Source: Salsipaludibacter albus
GTDB taxonomy: Bacteria; Actinomycetota; Nitriliruptoria; Nitriliruptorales; Nitriliruptoraceae
Assembly (NCBI RefSeq): GCF_019798055.1
Contig: NZ_JAHOPH010000001.1
Coordinates: 186,001 to 250,000, forward strand
DNA length: 64,000 nucleotides
Direction of reading: 5' to 3'
Shown: in pieces, positions 28,892 to 35,741 of the stretch
How positions within the stretch are numbered: position 1 is the first letter of the stretch
Layout of the letters: each line of letters begins with the position of its first letter
Program-made: the position numbers and the translations under genes
The notes under the pieces: generated by a model
The model's database searches: none
The model's input: only the letters and a program-made list of their open reading frames with translations
What the model was told of the DNA's origin: nothing

Positions 28892-30163
28892 TCAGGCGGC
28901 GGGGGCGACGTTCTGCATCGTGTTGATGATGACGTCGTTGACGTCGGACGGCCGGCTGTCGGTCAGGTGCGCCATGGTCTTGAGGACCCACTGCATGAGC
29001 GGCTCGACCGGCATGCCGTAGGTGGTGAGGACGTCCATCACGGTGGGAGAGCCGACCAGGTGGGTGAAGACCTTGCCGAGGGTGTAGTAGCCACCCCAGC
29101 GACGACGCAGCTCGCGGTCGTAGCGGTCCAGCACCGCGGTCGACTTGCGGGCGAGGGCTTCGTCGGCGACCTCGGCGGCCAGGCGGGCGGCCTCCATGGC
29201 GTAGCTGATGCCCTCGCCGTTGAAGGGGTTGACCATCCCGGCCGAGTCCCCCACCAGCAGCAGCCCGGTGCGGTGGATCGGGGTGCGGTTGAAGCCCATC
29301 GGGATCGGGCCGGAGCCGACCCCCCCGAACTGGTTGTCGGGCGTGGTCTCCCACTCGTCGGCCATCCCGGTCGCCCACGCCGCCAGCAGCTTGCGGTAGT
29401 TCGTCCCGCGGAAGTCCTTGGAGGTGTCCAGCAGGCCCAGGCCGACGTTGAGCGACCCGTCGTCGAGCGGGAAGATCCAGCCGTACCCGCTGAGCAGGTT
29501 GCCGTCGCCGTCGGTGAGGTCGAGGAACGACGAGATGTGGTCGTCGTCGGCCCGCGACGAGCGGTAGTAGGTCCGGGCGGCGACGGCCAGCGGACGGTCG
29601 TCGCGGCGGTGCAACCCGGCCTTGATGCCGAGCTTGGACGACGCGCCGTCGGAGGCGATCACGATCGGGGCACGGACCACGCCGGTCTCCCCGTCCGCGG
29701 TGCGCCAGGTCACGCCGTCGACCCGGTCACGGGCCACCGGGTCACGCCAGGTCAGGTCGTCGACCGTGACCCCCTCGTACAGGGTCGCGCCGTCGGACAC
29801 GGCCAGCTTCGCCAGCGTGTGGTCGAACTGGGCCCGGGTGCAGGCCGCCCCCCAGTCGGGCCAGTCGTCGAGCTCCGGCCACGGCAGCTCCATCACCGTG
29901 TCGCCGCCATGGATGCGCAGGCCCGTGGAGGTGGACCACCCGTCGACGCGCCCGTGGGCCTCGTCGTGCAGGCCAAGCAGGAGCAGTTCCTGGACCACCC
30001 GCGGGGTCAGCCCGTCACCGCAGACCTTGTCGCGCGGGAAGGTCTCCTTCTCGAGCAGGACCACGTCGCGACCGGCGCGGGCCAGCCAGGCCGCCGCGGT
30101 CGCCCCACCGGGACCGGCCCCGACCACCACCACGTCACAGTCGACGACAGCGGGAGGTACCAC
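28892..30163 (-). CDS. Geranylgeranyl reductase family FAD oxidoreductase (MenJ-like menaquinone-tail reductase)
   Basis: 423 residues. N-terminal FAD motif VVVVGAGPGGATAA, then KVCGDGLTPR, a central GPIPMGF region and the second FAD motif GLLLVGDSAGMVNPFNGEGISYAMEAA, the standard geranylgeranyl-reductase/Digeranylgeranylglycerophospholipid-reductase layout. Adjacent to menG, as is M. tuberculosis MenJ, which saturates one isoprene unit of menaquinone; that role is inferred here. I prefer GTG 30163 (GGAG 6 bases upstream) to GTG 30208, which lies inside a Rex-like operator. Dual palindromes follow the stop. Confidence 0.85.
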   Translation of the reverse strand: MVPPAVVDCDVVVVGAGPGGATAAAWLARAGRDVVLLEKETFPRDKVCGDGLTPRVVQELLLLGLHDEAHGRVDGWSTSTGLRIHGGDTVMELPWPELDDWPDWGAACTRAQFDHTLAKLAVSDGATLYEGVTVDDLTWRDPVARDRVDGVTWRTADGETGVVRAPIVIASDGASSKLGIKAGLHRRDDRPLAVAARTYYRSSRADDDHISSFLDLTDGDGNLLSGYGWIFPLDDGSLNVGLGLLDTSKDFRGTNYRKLLAAWATGMADEWETTPDNQFGGVGSGPIPMGFNRTPIHRTGLLLVGDSAGMVNPFNGEGISYAMEAARLAAEVADEALARKSTAVLDRYDRELRRRWGGYYTLGKVFTHLVGSPTVMDVLTTYGMPVEPLMQWVLKTMAHLTDSRPSDVNDVIINTMQNVAPAA

Positions 30164-30193
30164 GGCGGTCTCCAGGGAGGTGGGGGACGTGCT

Positions 30194-30209
30194 TGTGAAC
30201 GCGTTCACG
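30194..30209. promoter_or_regulatory. Candidate Rex operator at the geranylgeranyl-reductase promoter
   Basis: TGTGAACGCGTTCACG matches 12 of the 13 specified bases of the Rex consensus TGTGAACNNNTTCACA (consensus from memory). On the minus strand a good -10 hexamer TAGAAT (30215-30210) directly abuts it, so a bound repressor would cover the transcription start. The chosen start codon lies 31 bases further downstream. Together with the nuoA site this points to one redox regulon. Confidence 0.65.
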
Positions 30210-30238
30210 ATTCTATCCCGGCACGTCCCGGCGGATCC

Positions 30239-30274
30239 GGGCGTTCGAAGCCGAGTCAGGCGGCCACGAACGCC
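30239..30274. repeat. 36-bp inverted-repeat unit, copy 1 of 2
   Basis: Stem GGCGTTC / GAACGCC around a 21-base centre containing AGCCGA and GGCGGCC. Copy 2 is at 30301-30336; the two have identical arms and differ only in the centre. They lie after the menG stop and before the next promoter, so they could form tandem terminators or a processing site. Confidence 0.65.
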
Positions 30275-30300
30275 ACCACGGACGACGTGGTTCTCGGCGC

Positions 30301-30336
30301 GGGCGTTCCGAGCCGACCTGGGCGGCCGGGAACGCC
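30301..30336. repeat. 36-bp inverted-repeat unit, copy 2 of 2
   Basis: Direct repeat of 30239-30274, 26 bases away, with stem GGCGTTC / GAACGCC conserved. Ends 41 bases before the menG stop at 30378. Confidence 0.65.
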
Positions 30337-30377
30337 ATCGCGGTGTGGATCGCCGGCGGACGGGATGCGGCGAGGTC

Positions 30378-31166
30378 TCAGGAGGGATCGCCGGGGACGC
30401 GGGCGCGGTGGAGCGCGACGATGCCACCGGACAGGTCCTTGACCTGGACGTCGGTGAATCCGGCGTCGGTCATCCAGCCGGCGAGGGTGGCGCGGTCGGG
30501 CCAGGCCAGGATCGAGTCGGCCAGGTAGCGGTAGGCCGGGGCGTCCGACGACACCACCCGGGCGATGCGGGGCAGCGCCGCGACCAGGTAGTCCCGGTAG
30601 ATCGTGGCGAAGACCGGGTTGGTCGGCGTGGCGAACTCGGCCACGACCAGGTCGCCACCGGGTCGCAGGACCCGGGCGAACTCGGCGAGTCCGGCCCGTG
30701 GGTCCGACAGGTTGCGCAACCCGAACGAGATGGTCACCGCGTCCATGCTGTCGTCGGCCAGCGGCAGGGCCAGCGCGTCGCCGTTGACCCAGGTCACGTC
30801 GGGCAGGCCCCGGCCGGCACCCTCGCGCACCATGTTGTGGGACAGGTCCAGCGCGACCACGTGGCGCGCACCCTGCTTCAGCAACTCGCGGGTCACGTTG
30901 CCCGGACCGGCCGCCACGTCCACGATCGTCCGGCCAGCGGGACGCGCGGCCAGTGCCGTCACCCGGCGCCAGTGGGCGTCCTGGCCGAGCGAGAGCACTG
31001 CGTTGGCGAGGTCGTAGCGCGGGGCGACCCGGTCGAACATCGACTGGACGAGCGAGGCGTCCTTGCCGTCCCGCCCGGCAGCGGGCAGGCCGGTGCGTGG
31101 GTCGGGGCCGGTGGCCGCCCGGCCCGCGGCCGGGTTGGAGTTGCTCGCTGCGCTCGCAACGTCCAC
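30378..31166 (-). CDS. menG: Demethylmenaquinone methyltransferase
   Basis: 262 residues, SAM-dependent; makes menaquinone from demethylmenaquinone as the last core step. UbiE/MenG motifs in order: MFDRVAPRYDLANAVLSLGQD, VDVAAGPGNVTRELL (SAM loop), DAVTISFGLRNLSDP, LRPGGDLVVAEF and YRYLADSI. GTG start with AGGAG 6 bases upstream (31173-31177). The first eleven codons (VDVASAASNSN) are encoded by a dispersed hairpin repeat, so the N-terminus is probably not conserved and the start codon sits in RNA structure. Divergent from the MerR-like gene. Confidence 0.95.
   Translation of the reverse strand: MDVASAASNSNPAAGRAATGPDPRTGLPAAGRDGKDASLVQSMFDRVAPRYDLANAVLSLGQDAHWRRVTALAARPAGRTIVDVAAGPGNVTRELLKQGARHVVALDLSHNMVREGAGRGLPDVTWVNGDALALPLADDSMDAVTISFGLRNLSDPRAGLAEFARVLRPGGDLVVAEFATPTNPVFATIYRDYLVAALPRIARVVSSDAPAYRYLADSILAWPDRATLAGWMTDAGFTDVQVKDLSGGIVALHRARVPGDPS
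31140..31160. repeat. Conserved-loop hairpin inside the menG start region
   Basis: GTTGC / GCAAC stem around the loop TCGCTGCGCTC (GAGCGCAGCGA on the minus strand). The stem extends outward (TTGGA / TCCA) with a bulge to the start codon at 31166. Same loop family as 9347, 55544, 55571, 55688 and 55715, and same stem as 9313-9347. In mRNA it would lie over codons 1-11 of menG. Confidence 0.65.
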
Positions 31167-31225
31167 GGGGGTCTCCTGGAGTGGGCGACGCCGGCAGTGT
31201 GGTCGACCACGGGCGGGCTCGCGAG

Positions 31226-31231
31226 AATACC
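31226..31231 (-). promoter_or_regulatory. Possible menG -10 element
   Basis: TATTCT on the minus strand, 60 bases before the menG start codon. No clear -35 element at the usual distance. On the plus strand GAATAC/TACCAT in the same stretch could serve the divergent MerR-like gene. Weak evidence. Confidence 0.3.
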
Positions 31232-31269
31232 GTTGCCTACCATCTGTCCGTCCCCGACCGGAGGTCGCC

Positions 31270-31833
31270 ATGGACGTCGCGAGCAGCTCCGACACGTCCA
31301 CCGGCCGCGCCACGTCGCTCGACCCGGTGGACGCCGCACTCGCGGCCGCGCTGGGCGTGCCCGACCCCGAGGCCGGCCCCGACGAGCTGGTCACGATCGA
31401 CCAGCTCGCCGAGCAGGCCGACGTCCCGGTGGCCGTCCTCGAGGCCATCGAGCGCGAGGGCCTGCTGGTGGCCCGGTCGGGATCCGTCGAGGCCGGTGAC
31501 GCCCGCTTCGCCGCCGACGACGCCCCGACCGTCCGGGCGGCGATGCAGATGCTCGAGACCGGGCTGCCCCTGGCGGAGTTCCTCGACCTCGCACGCCGCG
31601 CCGACGGCCTGCTGCGCGGCCTGGCCGACGAGGCCGTCGAGACGTTCCTGCTGTACGTCCGGGACCCCGTCCGGGGCACCCGGGGGGACTCGCCCGAGGC
31701 AGCCGACGCGCTGGTCGAGGCCTTCCAGCGGATGCTGCCGGCGACCCGGGACCTGGTCGGCGGCCACTTCCAGGCGCTGGTCGTCGCGGCCGCTCGCGCC
31801 CGGCTGGCCGCAGTCGTCGACGACGCCCGATGA
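31270..31833 (+). CDS. MerR-like helix-turn-helix protein
   Basis: 187 residues. Residues about 40-72 (VTIDQLAEQADVPVAVLEAIEREGLL) match the MerR recognition helix and wing (IG-x-LA-x-x-x-GV...YE-x-x-GLL). The rest is helical, Asp/Ala-rich and of unknown function; no metal-binding cysteines are seen, so a metal sensor is unlikely. Its stop overlaps the menF start by 4 bases (ATGA), which ties it to menaquinone synthesis, and it is divergent from menG. It may regulate this intergenic promoter region. GGAGG is 5-6 bases before the ATG. Confidence 0.65.
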   Translation: MDVASSSDTSTGRATSLDPVDAALAAALGVPDPEAGPDELVTIDQLAEQADVPVAVLEAIEREGLLVARSGSVEAGDARFAADDAPTVRAAMQMLETGLPLAEFLDLARRADGLLRGLADEAVETFLLYVRDPVRGTRGDSPEAADALVEAFQRMLPATRDLVGGHFQALVVAAARARLAAVVDDAR

Positions 31834-33080
31834 CCCTGCGCATCGCCACGCGCGAGGTCGACGACCCGCGCAGTCTCCCGGAGCTGCTGCCCGACCCCTC
31901 CGGTGCGCTCGCGCTGCGGCGCGGCGAGGGCCTGGCCGCCTGGGGGCGGGCGGCGACCATCACCGTGGGGACCGGGCCGCAACGGGCGACCCGCCTCGCG
32001 TCCACCCTCGCCGGGCTGGACGTGGAGGGCGACGTCGACGAACTGGTCGTGCTGGCCTCGCTGACCTTCGACCGTCGCCGGGCGGGGAGCCGGGCGTTCG
32101 TGCCCCGCCGACTCCTGCGTCGTCGGGACGGCCGGACCCGACTGGTCACGATCGACCCGGTCGACGACCCCGGCCCCGAGCCACCGGCACCGGGCACGGG
32201 GACCGCACCCCGCCCGCACGCCGACAGGCTGCGCTACGCCGGGTCGTCGCTGCCGGACCTGCGGTGGCTCGAGGCCGTGGACCTCGCGGTGGAACGCATC
32301 GACGCCGGGGCCGCCGAGAAGGTGGTGCTGGCCCGGGACCTGGCGCTGTGGTGCGAGGACCCGTTCGACCCGCGTCATCTCGCCGACCGGCTGGCCACGA
32401 CGTTCCCCGACTGCTGGACGTTCCTGCACGACGGGCTGCTCGGTGCGACGCCCGAGCTGCTCGCGCGACGCGAGGGCGACGCGGTGACGTCGCTGGTCCT
32501 GGCCGGCACCCGTGGTCGCGACGCCGATCCGGCCCGCGACGCCCGGCTCGCGGAGGAGCTCCTGGGGTCGGCCAAGGACCGCCACGAGCACCAGCTCGCG
32601 GTGACCTCCGTGACCGAGCGGCTCGACGACCTCGCGACCGAGGTCCACGCGCCGACCGACCCGTCGGTCCTGACCCTCGACAACGTCCACCACCTCGCCA
32701 CCCGGGTGACCGCCCGCCTGGCGGACCGATCGCCGGCGAGCGGGTCGGCATCACCCCGGCCGACCGCGTTCGAGGTCGCGGACCACCTCCATCCCACCGC
32801 CGCCGTCGGCGGCACCCCGCGGGAGGCGGCCCTGGCCATGATCGACGACCTCGAGGGCATGGACCGGGGTCGCTATGCGGGCCCGGTGGGCTGGATGGAC
32901 GCTGCGGGTGACGGCGAGGTCGCGCTGGCGCTGCGGTGCGCTCGGCTGTCGGGCGCCCGCGCCAGGCTGTTCGCGGGGGTCGGCCTCGTGGCCGGATCGC
33001 TGCCCGAGGACGAGCTGGAGGAGACCCGGCTGAAGTTGCTGGCGATGCAGGGCGCCCTGGGCGGTGGCGACGCCGGTTGA
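31830..33080 (+). CDS. menF: Isochorismate synthase
   Basis: 416 residues. Converts chorismate to isochorismate, the entry step to menaquinone. The chorismate-binding core is clear: AAEKVVLARDL, GATPELLARREG, SLVLAGTRGRD, KDRHEHQLAV, HHLATRVTARL, HPTAAVGGTPREAAL and YAGPVGWMDAAGDGEVALALRCA. The catalytic lysine corresponds to the first motif. It lies upstream of and on the same strand as the PH-domain genes. menF-type assignment over EntC rests on the men neighbours. Confidence 0.93.
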   Translation: MTLRIATREVDDPRSLPELLPDPSGALALRRGEGLAAWGRAATITVGTGPQRATRLASTLAGLDVEGDVDELVVLASLTFDRRRAGSRAFVPRRLLRRRDGRTRLVTIDPVDDPGPEPPAPGTGTAPRPHADRLRYAGSSLPDLRWLEAVDLAVERIDAGAAEKVVLARDLALWCEDPFDPRHLADRLATTFPDCWTFLHDGLLGATPELLARREGDAVTSLVLAGTRGRDADPARDARLAEELLGSAKDRHEHQLAVTSVTERLDDLATEVHAPTDPSVLTLDNVHHLATRVTARLADRSPASGSASPRPTAFEVADHLHPTAAVGGTPREAALAMIDDLEGMDRGRYAGPVGWMDAAGDGEVALALRCARLSGARARLFAGVGLVAGSLPEDELEETRLKLLAMQGALGGGDAG

Positions 33081-33279
33081 GCCGTCCGGGCGACCCGGGC
33101 GACACGGGCTGCACGGGGGATCGTCGAGTCACCAACCACGCGGCGCGACCGCCGCGGGCGGGTCGGCGACGGGATCGTCCGCGATACCGTCACGGCCGCG
33201 CGGGAGCCTCCGGAGCCCCACCTCGCCCCCGACGCCCGCCAACCCCGCTGACCAGCACCGACCAGACCGGGACACCATC

Positions 33280-33786
33280 GTGCTCGACGACTCCCTGCAG
33301 CGGTCCCTGCACCCGAACATGCGCTGGGTCTGGACCATCTCCTGGCTCGCCGCGACCGTCATGATGACCGGCCTGGCACTGGGGGTCGTGGCCCTGGTCG
33401 CGGCCGCCATGGAACGCCCCGTGACGTGGGCCGTCCCGGTCGTCGTCGGGCTGGTGTTCCTCGGCCTGACCGCGGTCGGCCCGACGCTGGCGTGGCGACG
33501 GTGGCGCTGGGACGTCGACGAGCTGGCCCTGACCCTGCGCCACGGGGTGGTCACGCGCCAGGTCCAGGCCCTGCCGTTCTTCCGCATCCAGCACGTCGAC
33601 ACCCACCAGGGGCCACTGGATCGTGCACTGGGGATGACCGGGCTCAACGTCCACACGGCCTCGATCACGTCACGACTCCCGGGCATCGCCACGGCCGAGG
33701 CCGAGGACCTGCGCCAGGAGCTGCTCGAGCGGGCGGCCGCGGCCGCCCGCGAGGCGAACACCGACGGAGACGTCGATGCCGTCTGA
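33280..33786 (+). CDS. PH domain-containing membrane protein (YdbS-like)
   Basis: 168 residues from GTG 33280. Two transmembrane segments (about residues 17-36 and 45-63) are followed by a bacterial PH (bPH2/DUF304) domain: RWRWDVDELALTLRHGVVTRQVQALPFFRIQHVDTHQGPLDR. YdbS and YdbT proteins usually occur as adjacent pairs with unknown function, as here. The start is uncertain: the frame is open to 33064, but the region before 33280 is Pro/Arg-rich and lacks similarity. Overlaps the next gene by 11 bases. Confidence 0.8.
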   Translation: MLDDSLQRSLHPNMRWVWTISWLAATVMMTGLALGVVALVAAAMERPVTWAVPVVVGLVFLGLTAVGPTLAWRRWRWDVDELALTLRHGVVTRQVQALPFFRIQHVDTHQGPLDRALGMTGLNVHTASITSRLPGIATAEAEDLRQELLERAAAAAREANTDGDVDAV

Positions 33787-35464
33787 CCCGTCGCAGCCGG
33801 ATCCCCCGCCCCCGCCCGTCGGGGCGACGCCGGGACGTCCCGGCACCGACACCGGTGCCACGACCGCCTCGACCGACGACGTCGCACCCCACGCCCTCCC
33901 GGCCCGATCGATGCTCAGCGGCATCAACCTGCGGGCGCTGGCGTCGCTGCTGGTGCCATTGGTGATCGTCGGCGGCGACATGGGCTGGTGGTTCCTGCTG
34001 ATCGCGACCGTCGGCGTGCTCATCGCCGGGGCGACCCGGGTCCTGCACTGGATGCGGTTCCGTTGGGGGTTCGACGGCCAGGTCCTGCACGTGCACAGTG
34101 GCCTGCTGTGGCGCCAGCGCCGTGCACTCGACATCGGCCGGATCCAGCAGGTCGAGGTCGAGCGGCCGATCCTGCACCGGGTGCTCGGCACGGCCCTGCT
34201 CCGGGTCGAGAGTGCGTCCGAGAGTGGCGACACCGAGATCGACCTCAACGGATTGGAGGTCGAGCGGGCCGAGGAGCTCCGGGCGGACATCGTCGCGGCC
34301 CGACGCACTCGCGACGGCGTGCCGGCCTCGACCCGCGGAGCAACGACCCCCGGCGGCATCGAGGTCCCACCGTCCACGACGTCTCCCGGCGTCCCGGGCG
34401 ACGGGCCGGGGACGACGACGACCCCGCCCCCGCCCGTCGTGACGCTGGCCCGGCCGAGCGTGGCCGACCTGGTTCGCCACGCCATCACCGGATCGGGGTT
34501 GCTGGTCGTGCCGGCCGCACTGGCCGCCCTCGGCCAGTTCCTGTTCGAGCTCGCGGGCGACCAGGTGGACGAACTGGCCAGCGACGCGGCCTCGACCGCA
34601 GCCGGCCTCGGGGTCGTGGTGCTGGCCGTGGTCCTGGTGGTGGTCGGGCTGGCCGGTGCGATCGTCGTGACGCTGCTGCGGGACTGGGACCTCGAGCTGG
34701 TGCGCGACGGCGACGACCTGCGACTGTCGCGTGGACTGCTCGAGCAGCGCAGCGCCACGGTCCCGCTGCATCGCCTGCAGGTCCTGGAGTACCGGCAGAA
34801 CTGGGTCCGACGGCTGTTCGGGGTGGGCACGCTGCAACTGCGCTCGGCCGGTGGCTCCTCCAGCGACCAGGACCGACGCATCATCGTCCCGTGGGTCGAC
34901 CGCGAGGTGCTCGAGCGCGTCCTGGCGATCGGGCTGCGCAACGTGCCGGGCGAGCACCTGCCCCCTGCATCACTCCAGCACCCGCCCGCGGCCCGGCGGC
35001 GGCTCGCCTGGCTGTGGCTGCGCGGGTTCTGGATCCCACTCACGATCATGGCCGTCACCCCGTTGGCGGTGTTCGCGGACCTGCGCGGCGCGATCGGGGC
35101 CGGCCTGGTCGGAGCACTGGTGGTCACCGCACTGCTCGCCTGGCTGCTGAGCGGCGCGCAGTACCGCCGCCTCGGCCACGCCGCCACCGACCGGGTCGCG
35201 CTGGTGACGGGCGGCGTGCTGGGCCACACCTCCACCTGGATGCCGCTGGGCAGGCTGCAGGGCGTGCAGGCCCGGGCCAACCCCTTCCAACGACGGCTGG
35301 ACCTGGTCACGCTGGTGCTCGCGCCGGCCGGTGCGGGCAACCACCCGGTCGACATCCGCGACGTCGGCCGGGAACGGGCGGACCTGCTCGGCGCCCACCT
35401 GGTCGCGGTCGCCGCCGGCCGGGTCGCCCCGGTGGCCCCCGTCGACGGACCCGCCACCGCCTGA
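33776..35464 (+). CDS. PH domain-containing membrane protein, multi-repeat (YdbT-like)
   Basis: 562 residues. Three PH-like (DUF304) repeats alternate with transmembrane pairs: one near residues 55-170 (IQQVEVERPILHRVLG), a second near 325-390 (HRLQVLEYRQNWVRRLFGV) and a third near 455-550 (GRLQGVQARANPFQRRL). A disordered Pro/Thr linker follows the first. Partner of the preceding gene. In Bacillus, YdbST-type proteins confer resistance to some bacteriocins; whether this holds here is unknown. No direct link to menaquinone chemistry is visible. Confidence 0.85.
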   Translation: MPSDPSQPDPPPPPVGATPGRPGTDTGATTASTDDVAPHALPARSMLSGINLRALASLLVPLVIVGGDMGWWFLLIATVGVLIAGATRVLHWMRFRWGFDGQVLHVHSGLLWRQRRALDIGRIQQVEVERPILHRVLGTALLRVESASESGDTEIDLNGLEVERAEELRADIVAARRTRDGVPASTRGATTPGGIEVPPSTTSPGVPGDGPGTTTTPPPPVVTLARPSVADLVRHAITGSGLLVVPAALAALGQFLFELAGDQVDELASDAASTAAGLGVVVLAVVLVVVGLAGAIVVTLLRDWDLELVRDGDDLRLSRGLLEQRSATVPLHRLQVLEYRQNWVRRLFGVGTLQLRSAGGSSSDQDRRIIVPWVDREVLERVLAIGLRNVPGEHLPPASLQHPPAARRRLAWLWLRGFWIPLTIMAVTPLAVFADLRGAIGAGLVGALVVTALLAWLLSGAQYRRLGHAATDRVALVTGGVLGHTSTWMPLGRLQGVQARANPFQRRLDLVTLVLAPAGAGNHPVDIRDVGRERADLLGAHLVAVAAGRVAPVAPVDGPATA

Positions 35465-35486
35465 CGAACGACCGAGGATCCCCGCC

Positions 35487-35741
35487 ATGTGCATGCAGTG
35501 CGTGTCCCAGTCCCTGCCGTACGTCGCACTGGCGGTCGGGGGCCTGCAGGTGTCCTCGTGGACCCGGCGGCGCGGACGCACCACCGGGTCCGGCGGGTCA
35601 GTCGCCGAGCCGGACGGCGAGCTCGCGGGCGAGGTCACCCCGGACGGCGGCGTCGGCATGCCGGTCGGTCCGGACGACCAGGACGCGCAGGCCGCCGTCG
35701 GACCGGGTGACGGCCGCGGACAGGTCCCCCGGCGCGACTGA
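35487..35741 (+). CDS. Possible small CxxC membrane protein
   Basis: 84 codons beginning MCMQCVSQSLPYVALAVGG, a CxxC pair followed by a short hydrophobic segment, then a charged tail. GAGGA lies 8 bases before the ATG. The first 37 codons sit in the gap before menD; the rest overlaps the menD 3' end antisense, so the tail may be fortuitous. Short proteins with an MCMxC start and one hydrophobic stretch do occur in actinobacteria, hence its listing. Confidence 0.35.
   Translation: MCMQCVSQSLPYVALAVGGLQVSSWTRRRGRTTGSGGSVAEPDGELAGEVTPDGGVGMPVGPDDQDAQAAVGPGDGRGQVPRRD

Noticed and set aside
30163-30208. GTG 30208 as start of the geranylgeranyl-reductase-like gene
   Set aside because: It lies inside the Rex-like palindrome and has no ribosome site; GTG 30163 has GGAG at the right distance.
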